A stretch of DNA of 64,000 nucleotides from Streptomyces sp. NRRL F-4489 (GTDB lineage: Bacteria > Actinomycetota > Actinomycetes > Streptomycetales > Streptomycetaceae): the NCBI RefSeq assembly GCF_001509485.1, contig NZ_LLZI01000112.1:162956-226955 (forward strand), in the 5' to 3' direction. Under the pieces are notes generated by a model, which was not told the DNA's origin, searched no databases, and saw nothing but the letters and a program-made list of their open reading frames with translations. The position numbers and the translations under genes are program-made. Positions within the stretch are counted from its first letter, which is position 1. Each line of letters opens with the position of its first letter. Of this stretch, positions 42,359 to 51,960 are shown piece after piece.

Positions 42359-43276
42359 CTACCGCTCCGCCAGCAGCCGGGCCACGTACGCCGTCACCGC
42401 GGGGATCACCGACGTCATCCGCGGCCGCCAGCCGGGGACGGCGTTCACCTCGCAGATGGTGTGGCCGCCGTCCGCGGTGAAGAGCAGGTCCACGCCGGCC
42501 AGCGTCAGCCCGAGCGTCCCGGCGGCCGCGACCGCCAGCGCCTCGGCGTCGGGGAAGCGCCCCAGGCACAGCTCGGCGGCTCCCCCTTGGGCGAGGTTGG
42601 CCGCCAGGGAGCCGTCGCGCGCGGTGCGGATCTGGGCGGCCACCGGCTCGCCGTCCACCACCACGACCCGCAGGTCGCGGCCGTGCGAGGCGGACACGTA
42701 CTCCTGGAACACCAGCGGGACGTCCTGCGCCAGGCTGCCGGCCACCGACCGCAGCAGTCCGGTGTCCGGCGCCAGGAACACCTCGCGTCCGTTCCGTCCG
42801 CGGACGGCCTTCACGATGCAGGGGGCCACCACATCGGGGCTGCGGACGACACCGGTCAGCGGTGCGGTGGCGTAGGAGAGGGTGTCGGGGACCGGGAGGC
42901 CGGCGGCGGCGAGGTCCTGGAGCTGCCAGAGTTTGTTGCCGCACCGGATGTGCGCCGACGCGGAGTTGATCAGGACGGCCCCCAGGTGCTCCAGGTGCCG
43001 CAGCAGGCTCACCTCGCGGTCCTGCGCCATCGTGCCGGGGGTCTGGCGCACCAGGACGACCTTGGGCGGGGCGACCTCCAGACCGCCGAGCGTCCGCAGC
43101 ACCAGCCGGCCGCGCCGGACGCCGAAGAGGAGTTCATCGGTGTGCCAGACGGCGAAGCGGGGGCCGTGGGCCGCCTCCAGCGCTTCGGCCAGCGCCTGGG
43201 TGGCTTTCATCAGCGGCACCGGATTCTCCCGCACCAGCATCCAGACGTCGGCGGCTGCCGCCGGTACGGACCCCAT
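42359..43276 (-). CDS. RimK-like ATP-grasp ligase
   Basis: A 305-residue ATP-grasp protein: HIRCGNKLWQLQDLAAAGLP (the usual RimK lid/start), VKAVRGRNGREVFLA, ATP-binding VFQEYVSASHGRDLRVVVVD, and the Mg-binding end ICEVNAVPGW. It would ligate a carboxylate to an amine or hydroxyl with ATP. ATG 43276 follows AAGGAG. No peptide substrate is visible next to it; the N-terminal domain lacks graspetide features I know. Confidence 0.8.
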   Translation of the reverse strand: MGSVPAAAADVWMLVRENPVPLMKATQALAEALEAAHGPRFAVWHTDELLFGVRRGRLVLRTLGGLEVAPPKVVLVRQTPGTMAQDREVSLLRHLEHLGAVLINSASAHIRCGNKLWQLQDLAAAGLPVPDTLSYATAPLTGVVRSPDVVAPCIVKAVRGRNGREVFLAPDTGLLRSVAGSLAQDVPLVFQEYVSASHGRDLRVVVVDGEPVAAQIRTARDGSLAANLAQGGAAELCLGRFPDAEALAVAAAGTLGLTLAGVDLLFTADGGHTICEVNAVPGWRPRMTSVIPAVTAYVARLLAER

Positions 43277-43506
43277 CCACGCTCTCCTTCATCGCCCTGT
43301 GGCCTTGCTCGGCCCGGCCGCGGGACCGGTACGTCCGGCCTTCGTCCGCGCCCGTCCGCTCCGGAACGGGCGCGTGCGCGCGGCACACCCCGGGCGAACG
43401 CTACCGCCCGCCGCACCACCCCCGCGCCCGCGCCCGCCCCGGCCCGGCGCGGGCGCGGCGCGGAAATAGATGTGCCCGCCCGGCATCTCATTGACAGACT
43501 GAGACC

Positions 43507-44778
43507 ATGAACGCCCCGAACGACCATGACGGCGGCCAGGACCCCGGCCGCGATCACGACCAGGACCACGGCCACTCCCCCACCACCGCCCCCGCTTCCG
43601 GCGCGGCGCGGTGGTTCACCGTTCCCGACCTCGCCGTGCTCGTGCGCGGCGCGCTGGACCTGGAACGGACCGAGCACGGGCTGCTGCCACACCGGCTGCC
43701 CGCCCGGGCCCGCGCCCAGTGCCCGGACATGCAGCTGTCGGTGGCGGAGGGCCAGCCGTCCGGCGTCCGGCTGGTGTTCCGGACCCGGGCCACCGCCCTC
43801 GAACTGGACACCCTGCGCACCAAAATGGAGTACCGGGGCGCCCCGCCCCGCCCGGACGGCGTCTACGACCTGCTGATCGACGGCGCCCCGGCCGGCCAGG
43901 CGCGGACGACCGGCGGCAACGTCGTCCTGGTCGATATGGCCGCCACGTCCGCGGAGACCCGCCCCGGACCGGTCGGCACGGTGCGGTTCACCGGGCTGCC
44001 CGGCCGCGACAAGCACGTCGAGATCTGGCTGCCGCACAACGAAACCACCCGGCTGGTAAGCCTGCGCGCGGACGCGGCCGTCGAGCCGGCGCCGGACTCC
44101 GGCCGCAAGGTCTGGCTGCACCACGGCAGTTCGATCAGCCACGGTTCCGACGCCGCGAGCCCCACCACCACCTGGCCCGCGCGCGCCGCGCGCCTGGGCG
44201 GGGTGGAGCTGATCAACCTCGGGCTCGGTGGCAGCGCGCTGCTCGACCCGTTCACCGCCCGGGCGCTGCGCGATACCGCCGCCGATCTGATCAGCGTCAA
44301 GATCGGCATCAATCTGGTCAATGCGGATCTGATGCGGATGCGGGCCTTCGTCCCGGCCGTGCACGGATTCCTCGACACCATCCGCGAGGGGCACCCGACC
44401 GCTCCCCTGCTGGTCGTCTCCCCCATCCACTGCCCCATCCACGAGGACACCCCGGGCCCCAGCGCCCCGGACTTCAGCCAACTCAGCGCCGGGCGGCTCG
44501 GCTTCCGCGCGGCCGGCGACCCCGCCGAACGCGCCGCCGGCAAGCTGACGCTGACCGCCATCCGCGACGAACTCGCCCGGATCGTCGCCCAGCGGTCGGC
44601 CGACGATCCGCACCTCCACTATCTCGACGGCCAGCGGCTCTACGGCCCGGCGGACTTCGCCGAGCTCCCGCTGCCCGACGAGCTCCACCCGGACGCCGCC
44701 ACCCACCTCCGTATGGGCGAACGCTTCGCCACCCTGGCCTTCGGCCCCGGCGGCCCGTTCGCCCCCGCGTCCGCCTGA
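43507..44778 (+). CDS. SGNH/GDSL-family hydrolase with N-terminal beta domain
   Basis: A 423-residue protein. A His/Asp/Gly-rich tail (residues 1-35) precedes a beta-rich accessory domain and an SGNH hydrolase domain from about residue 200: block I HHGSSISHG, block II LGLGGSALLD, block V ELPLPDELHPD. It is a probable esterase or acetyl-ester hydrolase acting on carbohydrates. No signal peptide is seen. Confidence 0.8.
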   Translation: MNAPNDHDGGQDPGRDHDQDHGHSPTTAPASGAARWFTVPDLAVLVRGALDLERTEHGLLPHRLPARARAQCPDMQLSVAEGQPSGVRLVFRTRATALELDTLRTKMEYRGAPPRPDGVYDLLIDGAPAGQARTTGGNVVLVDMAATSAETRPGPVGTVRFTGLPGRDKHVEIWLPHNETTRLVSLRADAAVEPAPDSGRKVWLHHGSSISHGSDAASPTTTWPARAARLGGVELINLGLGGSALLDPFTARALRDTAADLISVKIGINLVNADLMRMRAFVPAVHGFLDTIREGHPTAPLLVVSPIHCPIHEDTPGPSAPDFSQLSAGRLGFRAAGDPAERAAGKLTLTAIRDELARIVAQRSADDPHLHYLDGQRLYGPADFAELPLPDELHPDAATHLRMGERFATLAFGPGGPFAPASA

Positions 44779-44780
44779 CG

Positions 44781-44801
44781 CCGGCGGGGCCGGGCCGCCG
44801 G
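44781..44801. terminator. hairpin between convergent hydrolase genes
   Basis: CCGGCGG (44781-44787) pairs with CCGCCGG (44795-44801) around a 7-nt loop, directly after the SGNH hydrolase stop. Confidence 0.4.
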
Positions 44802-44808
44802 GGACCCG

Positions 44809-46401
<1,593 letters not shown>

Positions 46402-46514
46402 CGTCGCCCGTCCTCGACTTGGCTCAACTCCTCCCCAAGGTTTATCAGCCACCTGTATTATGTCAACTGTACGAGAAAACCTCACGCCCCCAACACCCAT
46501 GAGAAGGTGGCCAG

Positions 46515-47159
46515 TTGCCCAAACAGGTGAACCACCAGGAGCGCCGCGAAGAAATCGCCCGGGCGCTGTGGCGAGTGGTGGAAGAGCGCGGGGTCACCCG
46601 CCTGTCGCTGCGCGAGGTGGCGCAGGAGGCCGGCATGTCGCACGGCCAGCTCCAGCACTACTTCCCGACCCGCGCGGCCATGCTCGCGTTCGCCATGGAC
46701 TTCGCCGCGGAACAGACCGCGCGGCGGGTCGACCAGGGCGTACGGAAGCTCGGCGACCGGCCGCAGCCGCGGGATGTCCTGCGCCTGCTGCTCACCGAGA
46801 TGCTCCCGCTGCACGCCGACGCCCGCGCGACCAGCCGGATGAGCGCCGCCTACGTGGTGGAGGCGCTGCACGACGAGCACCTCCGCATCCGCGCGCGGGA
46901 TGGCATGGCCCACGGGCGTGAACTGGTCGAGCAGCTGGTCCGGCAGGCGATCGCCGACGGCCACATCCGGCCCGACCGCGATCCGGTGACCGAAACCCAC
47001 CTCCTGCTCGCCCTCACCGGCTTCACCCCGCTCCTGGAACTGGGCGTGCTCCGGCCCGCCGAAGCGCTCACCGCCCTCGACGCCCACCTGGACCGGTTGT
47101 TCACGACAACGGCGGACCAGGCGCAGGCACAGGCCCAGGCGCAAGCCGACGACCAGTAG
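46515..47159 (+). CDS. TetR/AcrR-family regulator
   Basis: A 214-residue TetR protein: helix-turn-helix at about residues 10-55 (VTRLSLREVAQEAGMSHGQL then QHYFPTRAAMLAFA), C-terminal ligand domain of the BetI-like class, and a short Gln-Ala repeat at the end. Translation appears to start at TTG 46515, with GAGAAGGTGG upstream. It is divergent from the carboxylesterase; the 113-bp gap holds the likely shared operator. Confidence 0.85.
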   Translation: MPKQVNHQERREEIARALWRVVEERGVTRLSLREVAQEAGMSHGQLQHYFPTRAAMLAFAMDFAAEQTARRVDQGVRKLGDRPQPRDVLRLLLTEMLPLHADARATSRMSAAYVVEALHDEHLRIRARDGMAHGRELVEQLVRQAIADGHIRPDRDPVTETHLLLALTGFTPLLELGVLRPAEALTALDAHLDRLFTTTADQAQAQAQAQADDQ

Positions 47160-47205
47160 GCGCCGACCAGCCATCGGTACGGACCCACCGACCTACCATG
47201 GGCCC

Positions 47206-47640
47206 ATGCCCGCCACCCCGCCGCCGAGCCTGACCTCCTCCACCACGTACCTGCTCGCCAAGGTGGGCAAGCGCGCCCGCGGTCTGCTCGCCGAACGCCT
47301 CGCGGCCCAGGGCCTGCGGCCGTGGCATCTGGCGACGCTGGCCGCGCTCGCCGACTTCGGCCCGCACGCCCAGCGGGATCTGGCGGAACGGCTGGCCATC
47401 CACACCAGCGATATGGCCAAGCTCCTCGACGAACTCGCCGGCCGGGACCTGCTCACCCGCGACCGCGACCCCGGCGACCGCCGGCGGGTGCTGGTCGGCA
47501 TCACCCCGGCCGGCCGGGAAGCGCTCACCGCCCTCACCGGCGCGGCCGAGTCCGTCCAGGACACGGTCCTCGACCCGCTGACCGCCGAGGAGCGCACCGT
47601 CCTGCACGGCTTGCTGCTACGGCTCCACGGCGGACGCTGA
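47206..47640 (+). CDS. MarR-family regulator
   Basis: A 144-residue MarR protein with winged helix at about residues 35-100 (LADFGPHAQRDLAERLAIHT, SDMAKLLDELAGRDLLTR) and the wing RDRDPGDRRRVLVGITPAG. It follows the TetR gene by 46 bp. Its 3' end overlaps the convergent SDR gene by 24 bp. The target is unknown. Confidence 0.85.
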   Translation: MPATPPPSLTSSTTYLLAKVGKRARGLLAERLAAQGLRPWHLATLAALADFGPHAQRDLAERLAIHTSDMAKLLDELAGRDLLTRDRDPGDRRRVLVGITPAGREALTALTGAAESVQDTVLDPLTAEERTVLHGLLLRLHGGR

Positions 47641-48372
47641 CTCCACTTCCGCTGGCCCTACGGCCGTTGCCGGGGTCGAGGCCGCCTGCGCGGCGACCAG
47701 CGCCCGGAAGGCGTCCACATCCCCGATCACCTCTTCCGCGCGGTCGTGCTGCCCGTACAGGCGGTAGTAGCGGGCACCGATGGCGTCGGGGTCGGTCACG
47801 GGGTCACCCGCGGTGATGGGCGAGGCGATCGTCACCGTCGCCACGTGGACACCCTGGGGGCCGAGTTCGGTGTGCAGGGCGTGCGCCCAGTTGTGCAGGC
47901 CGGCCATCGCCAGCCCGACGTTGGCGAGGAAGGGGGCGGGGACGGTGGCGGAGACGCCGGTGGTCAGGAGCAGCGTGCCGGCGCCTCGGGCCAGCATCCC
48001 GGGCAGGACCTGCTCCACCGCCGTCACCGCGCCCAGGACGTGAAGAGTGAACTGGTCGGTCGCGGCGGCGACCGTGGTCCCGGCCGCGTGCGTGATCGGG
48101 CCGCTCGGGCTGGGGCTGTACTCCAGGACGTCGATCGGCCCCAGGACTTCCGCGGCGCGGGTCAGGGCGGCCGCGAGGGCGGCGCGGTCGCGGATGTCGG
48201 CGGGGAAGGCCGCGGCCGGCACGCCCTGTTCGGTCAAGGTGCCGACCAGGGCCGTGAGGCTGTCCTCGTTACGGGCGATCAGGCCGACCCGGAAGCCGTG
48301 GCGGCCGAAGGCGCGGGCGACGCCCATGCCGAGTCCGGGCCCGGCGCCGACCACGACAAGTGCCTTGGGCAC
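47617..48372 (-). CDS. short-chain dehydrogenase/reductase-fold protein
   Basis: A 251-residue Rossmann protein with the cofactor loop VVVGAGPGLGMGVARAFG and FPADIRD. The catalytic Tyr-x3-Lys is not recognisable: the expected region reads NVGLAMAGLHNWAHAL. It may therefore be a non-classical or inactive SDR. GTG 48372 follows AAGGGAG. It is divergent from an HxlR regulator, a pairing common for quinone- or aldehyde-responsive SDR genes. Confidence 0.75.
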   Translation of the reverse strand: MPKALVVVGAGPGLGMGVARAFGRHGFRVGLIARNEDSLTALVGTLTEQGVPAAAFPADIRDRAALAAALTRAAEVLGPIDVLEYSPSPSGPITHAAGTTVAAATDQFTLHVLGAVTAVEQVLPGMLARGAGTLLLTTGVSATVPAPFLANVGLAMAGLHNWAHALHTELGPQGVHVATVTIASPITAGDPVTDPDAIGARYYRLYGQHDRAEEVIGDVDAFRALVAAQAASTPATAVGPAEVESASAVEP

Positions 48373-48488
48373 GCGATCTCCCTTTGCTGGAGCGGTAGTT
48401 ACTCTTTGTGCGCAGCAGCATGATTTGTCACGGGAGTCACGCTGACAAGACGGCACATCGGTGTCGGTGACGCACACGGAGGTAACCC

Positions 48489-48917
48489 TTGGCGACGACC
48501 AGCCGCGAGCCGGAGCCGGGAACGGAAGCGGAAACGGAAGCGCCGGACGCGGCGGAGTCCGAGGAGGAGGTGTGCCGGCAGGTGCTGCGGATCCTGTCCC
48601 TGATCGGGGACAAGTGGAGCATCCTGGTGATCGGCCAACTCCGGGACCGGACGCTGCGGTTCACCGAGATCCAGCGGGCCGTACGGGGTATCTCGCAGCG
48701 CATGCTCACGCTGACGCTGCGGCAGCTCGAACGAGAAGGGCTGGTGACCCGTACCGTCCACCCTTGCGTCCCGCCACGGGTGGAGTACGCGCTGACGCCG
48801 CTCGGCGGCACCCTGCTGGAGTCGATGGCCGGTCTCACCGCGTGGGCCGTGGAGCACCGGCGGGAGATCAACGGCAACCGGCACCGCTACGACGCCGCTC
48901 ACCCCGCGCGGAAGTGA
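48489..48917 (+). CDS. HxlR-family regulator
   Basis: A 142-residue HxlR protein with winged helix VLRILSLIGDKWSILVIGQL and RFTEIQRAVRGISQRMLTLT, followed by LEREGLVTRTVHP. An acidic Glu/Ala-rich extension precedes the domain; a cysteine in EEEVCRQVLRIL occupies the position of redox- or aldehyde-sensing cysteines in the family. TTG 48489 is the start, with GGAGG upstream. The target is probably the divergent SDR. Confidence 0.85.
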   Translation: MATTSREPEPGTEAETEAPDAAESEEEVCRQVLRILSLIGDKWSILVIGQLRDRTLRFTEIQRAVRGISQRMLTLTLRQLEREGLVTRTVHPCVPPRVEYALTPLGGTLLESMAGLTAWAVEHRREINGNRHRYDAAHPARK

Positions 48918-49067
48918 GCGGAAGCGGGCAACGGGCGGGGCCTGCCTGGGTGAGTGGGAAGGTGGCGGGATTCGGCCAGAGTTGGCGGGTGGGGTGGGGG
49001 CCGGGTAGGGGTCTGTCACGATGAGGCGCCCGGACCGTGAGGTCTCTGCGATGGGAGGAGTGGCCCG

Positions 49068-50201
49068 GTGAGCACCGTTGCGCTCAGTTCGGCTGTGATG
49101 ACCCACCCGGTGCGCGAGGAGCAGGCCGCGGCGCTGGCCGCGCGGCTGGGGCTCGGGGGGCTGGCCCGGGACCCGGAACCGCAGGGGCCGCCCTCGGCGC
49201 TGCGGACCGCGCTGGTGGCATGGGCGGCGCGGACGGCGGAGGCCGGGCACCACCTGGTCGTCCAGGACGATGTGGCGGCGCCGCCGGAGCTGCTGGAGCT
49301 GGTGGCCGGATCGGTGGATCGGTTTCCGGACGAGGCGCTGATCTTCTACACCAACTGGCACGCCCGGAACGGCGCCGCGGCGCGGCTGGCGGCGCTGGCG
49401 GGCGCGGGGTGGGTGCGGGCGGTGCCGGAGGAGTTCGCGCCGACGCTGGCGATCTGCCTGCCGGTGCGCGCGGCGGACGCGTTCCGGGCGTTCGCCGCGG
49501 GCAGCGGTGAGCGGCACGACGACGAGGTCATGGCGGCGTTCCTGCGGTCCGAGGGGCGGTCGGGGCTGCTGGCGGTGCCGAATGTGGTGGAGCACATCGG
49601 GACGAGCAGCATCAACGGGCACGCGGCGCAGGGCGTGCGGCTGGCGGTGTGCCCGGTGGGCGCGGCCGAGGCGCGGCCGCTCCTGGGGCGCGGCTGGGTG
49701 CTGGAGGAGCTGGACTGGCTGCCGTACATGCGGTACGGCGAGGGGTATCTGCGGCCGGCCGGGTTCGAGCGGGACGCCGATCCGCGGCGGCATCTGCGGT
49801 GGCCCGAGGCGCTGCCGGGCACGGGGCTGACAGAGGGTCAGGTGTGGGACGCGGTGCGGCGCCACCGGCCGGCGGACGCGGCGGCGGAGGTGGGGCGGCT
49901 GTTCGGGGACGGGTTCGCGGACGAGCTGTGGATCCACTGCCTGCTGCTGGGGCGGCAGGCCGACGAGGCCGCGCGGCGGTACGCGGACCGGCGGGCGGCG
50001 GCCGGGCCGATGGGCGAGGCGGGGGCCCGGGTCCGGGCCGCCGCGCTGTCCACGGTCGGCCCGGCCGGGTTGCCGCCGGAGCGGCGGCCGGAGGTGGGCC
50101 CGGAGCGGGCCACGCTGCTGGCGGCGTACGCGGAGAGCGCGGTGTGCCGCGGAAGGCTGCTGCTCGGCCGGGTGGCGGAGGAGCGGGGCCGGGCCGGGTA
50201 G
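49068..50201 (+). CDS. glycosyltransferase-like protein with VVQDD motif (paralogue A)
   Basis: A 377-residue protein. The N-terminal 230 residues resemble a GT-A-type transferase: SSAVMTHPVREEQA, ALRTALVAWAARTAEAGHHL and the acidic motif LVVQDDVAAPPELLE, then ERHDDEVMAAFLRSEG and NVVEHIGTSS. The C-terminal ~120 residues are helical. The protein at 62835 aligns over the first 220 residues with the same motifs. GTG 49068 follows GGGAGGAG. Function is not known; glycosyl transfer is inferred from the DD motif only. Confidence 0.6.
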   Translation: MSTVALSSAVMTHPVREEQAAALAARLGLGGLARDPEPQGPPSALRTALVAWAARTAEAGHHLVVQDDVAAPPELLELVAGSVDRFPDEALIFYTNWHARNGAAARLAALAGAGWVRAVPEEFAPTLAICLPVRAADAFRAFAAGSGERHDDEVMAAFLRSEGRSGLLAVPNVVEHIGTSSINGHAAQGVRLAVCPVGAAEARPLLGRGWVLEELDWLPYMRYGEGYLRPAGFERDADPRRHLRWPEALPGTGLTEGQVWDAVRRHRPADAAAEVGRLFGDGFADELWIHCLLLGRQADEAARRYADRRAAAGPMGEAGARVRAAALSTVGPAGLPPERRPEVGPERATLLAAYAESAVCRGRLLLGRVAEERGRAG

Positions 50202-50209
50202 CGGCTTCT

Positions 50210-50244
50210 CCCGGGGGCGGTGGGCCGCTGCCCCCGCCCCCGGG
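50210..50244. terminator. bidirectional hairpin
   Basis: CCCGGGGGCGG (50210-50220) pairs perfectly with CCGCCCCCGGG (50234-50244) around a 13-nt loop between convergent genes. Confidence 0.65.
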
Positions 50245-50255
50245 GCAGTGGGTCG

Positions 50256-51023
50256 CTACGGCTGCCCGGAGGGTGCGCGGCGGACGTCGTGGGTGATCCA
50301 GACGCAGGGCTCCCAGTAGGCGCCGCGATCGCGGGCGTGGTCGATGTCGAGGGGGGCGAGGCCGCCGGGGAAGACGTAGCGGCCGTCGTCGGGGAAGGCC
50401 ATCCCGGTCCAGGACTCCCATTCGGCGACGGTGCCGGTGATCCGGGAGGATTCGGCGACGGCGGCGGCCACGGTGCCGCCCTGGCGCACCTGGGTGCGGA
50501 TCCACGGGTCGAACGGGGCGCCGTCGGCGCGGGTCCAGGCGGCGTAGCGGTCGATGGGGACGAGCGGGTAGCGGTCCTTCCAGGTGGGGCGGACCGGGAC
50601 GATGACGTGGGCGAGGCCGGCCGCGCGGGCGAGGTCGGCCATATGTGCCAGGAGGCGGGTGGAGTGGCCGCGGCCCTGGTGGCGGGGGGAGATCTCGATG
50701 CCCAGGGCGCACAGCGCGTTGGGGGCGGTCCCGGTGTCGTGGTCGCGGAAGGCCGCTTCGATGGAGGCGTCCAGGCCGGTGCCGAGGCCGGCGGGGGTGC
50801 CGTCCCAGGCGCGGGGCAGGGTGCGGCCGGCGCCGATGACGGTGTCGGTCGCGGTGTCGTGGAGGACGAACTGGTGGCCGGGGAAGTCGGTGAACAGCCG
50901 GTTCCAGAAATCGGCGTTGATGTCGCCGTGCAGGTTGTATTCGGGGACCACGCCGGCGAATTCGGCGGGGAGCCGGTCCCAGAGTTCCGGGTGTTCGGAG
51001 TGGTGGACGAAGCGGAGGGTCAT
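50256..51023 (-). CDS. GNAT-family acetyltransferase
   Basis: A 255-residue protein with the acetyl-CoA loop ISPRHQGRGHSTRLLAHMAD in the centre and a long C-terminal part (RYAAWTRADGAPFDPWIRTQ). The ATG overlaps the methyltransferase stop (ATGA), so the two genes are translationally coupled. The acceptor is unknown. Confidence 0.75.
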   Translation of the reverse strand: MTLRFVHHSEHPELWDRLPAEFAGVVPEYNLHGDINADFWNRLFTDFPGHQFVLHDTATDTVIGAGRTLPRAWDGTPAGLGTGLDASIEAAFRDHDTGTAPNALCALGIEISPRHQGRGHSTRLLAHMADLARAAGLAHVIVPVRPTWKDRYPLVPIDRYAAWTRADGAPFDPWIRTQVRQGGTVAAAVAESSRITGTVAEWESWTGMAFPDDGRYVFPGGLAPLDIDHARDRGAYWEPCVWITHDVRRAPSGQP

Positions 51024-51892
51024 ACGCGCGGCTCCCCGGCGTTCTCGGCGGGCTTTTCCGCTTCCCAGATGATGACCAGCGGAATGTTTTCCCAGGCGGC
51101 CCGGGCGGCGTCGGCGATGGCTTCCTCGTAACCGCCGGGCGCGAGCCGGCCGTTGAAGAGCGGCTCCCGGCATTCGCGTACGGTCAGGCCGGCGGCGCGG
51201 AAGGCGGCGAGATAGCGGCCGGGGAGGTGGACGTGATTGCGGACGAACGCGAGGCGGTCCTGCCCGTCGACGAAGAGGCACTGGCCCTGGAGGGAGATGA
51301 CGAACGGGTGCAGGTCGGAGACGATGACGCGCCCGCCGGGGCGGACCACCCGCGCGAGTTCGGCGATTCCTTTGGAGACGTCCGGGAGATGGGTCATGGC
51401 CAGGGAGCAGACGGCGAGATCGACGCTGTTGTCGTCGAGCGGGAGTTCTTCGAGCCGGCCCTGGCGGAATTCCGCGCCGGGCACTTTGGCGCGGGCCCGG
51501 TCGAGCATTTCGGGTGACTGGTCGACGCCGATGACGCGGTGGCCGCGGGCGGCCAGGGCGGCGGTCTGGCGGCCGGTGCCGCAGGCCGCGTCGAGCGCGG
51601 TGCCGGCCGGGGAGCGGTCCAGCAGCGCGTGCAGCACGGGCTCCTCGACCTCGATGTACGAGCTGGGCAGCGCGTCGTAGCGGGCCGCCCAGGAGGCGTA
51701 ACCGGCGGACGCGTCGAGCTCGCCGACCGCCGCGCCGCCGTCCGGGAGCGGGCTGCCGTGGCCGGTCACGAAGGCGCGGATCTCCTCCACCCGGGCCTTC
51801 ACGAATTCCTCGTCGGCGTCCAGCGCGTGGCGCAGGAGAGCCAGTCCCTCGATACCCAGGACGAGTTCCCGTACCCGGAATTCATGGTCCAT
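51020..51892 (-). CDS. class I SAM-dependent methyltransferase
   Basis: A 290-residue methyltransferase. Motif I ALDAACGTGRQTAALA, then VIGVDQSPEMLDRARAK, motif II VDLAVCSLAMTHLPD and motif III LARVVRPGGRVIVSDLHP are clear (about residues 100-205). An N-terminal helical extension of about 90 residues precedes the domain. It resembles small-molecule methyltransferases of natural-product clusters. Coupled to the acetyltransferase; divergent from the dimethylformamidase-like gene. Confidence 0.85.
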   Translation of the reverse strand: MDHEFRVRELVLGIEGLALLRHALDADEEFVKARVEEIRAFVTGHGSPLPDGGAAVGELDASAGYASWAARYDALPSSYIEVEEPVLHALLDRSPAGTALDAACGTGRQTAALAARGHRVIGVDQSPEMLDRARAKVPGAEFRQGRLEELPLDDNSVDLAVCSLAMTHLPDVSKGIAELARVVRPGGRVIVSDLHPFVISLQGQCLFVDGQDRLAFVRNHVHLPGRYLAAFRAAGLTVRECREPLFNGRLAPGGYEEAIADAARAAWENIPLVIIWEAEKPAENAGEPRV

Positions 51893-51960
51893 TGTCGTCC
51901 GTCTCCCTTGGCCTGAAAGGTCTGTTGTGGGGTCGCGCACCCGCGCCTAGCATGACGCGG

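Noticed and set aside
48489..50201. Assigning 49068-50201 to a named glycosyltransferase family
   Set aside because: Only the VVQDD motif and weak GT-A-like patterning support this; I kept a descriptive call instead.
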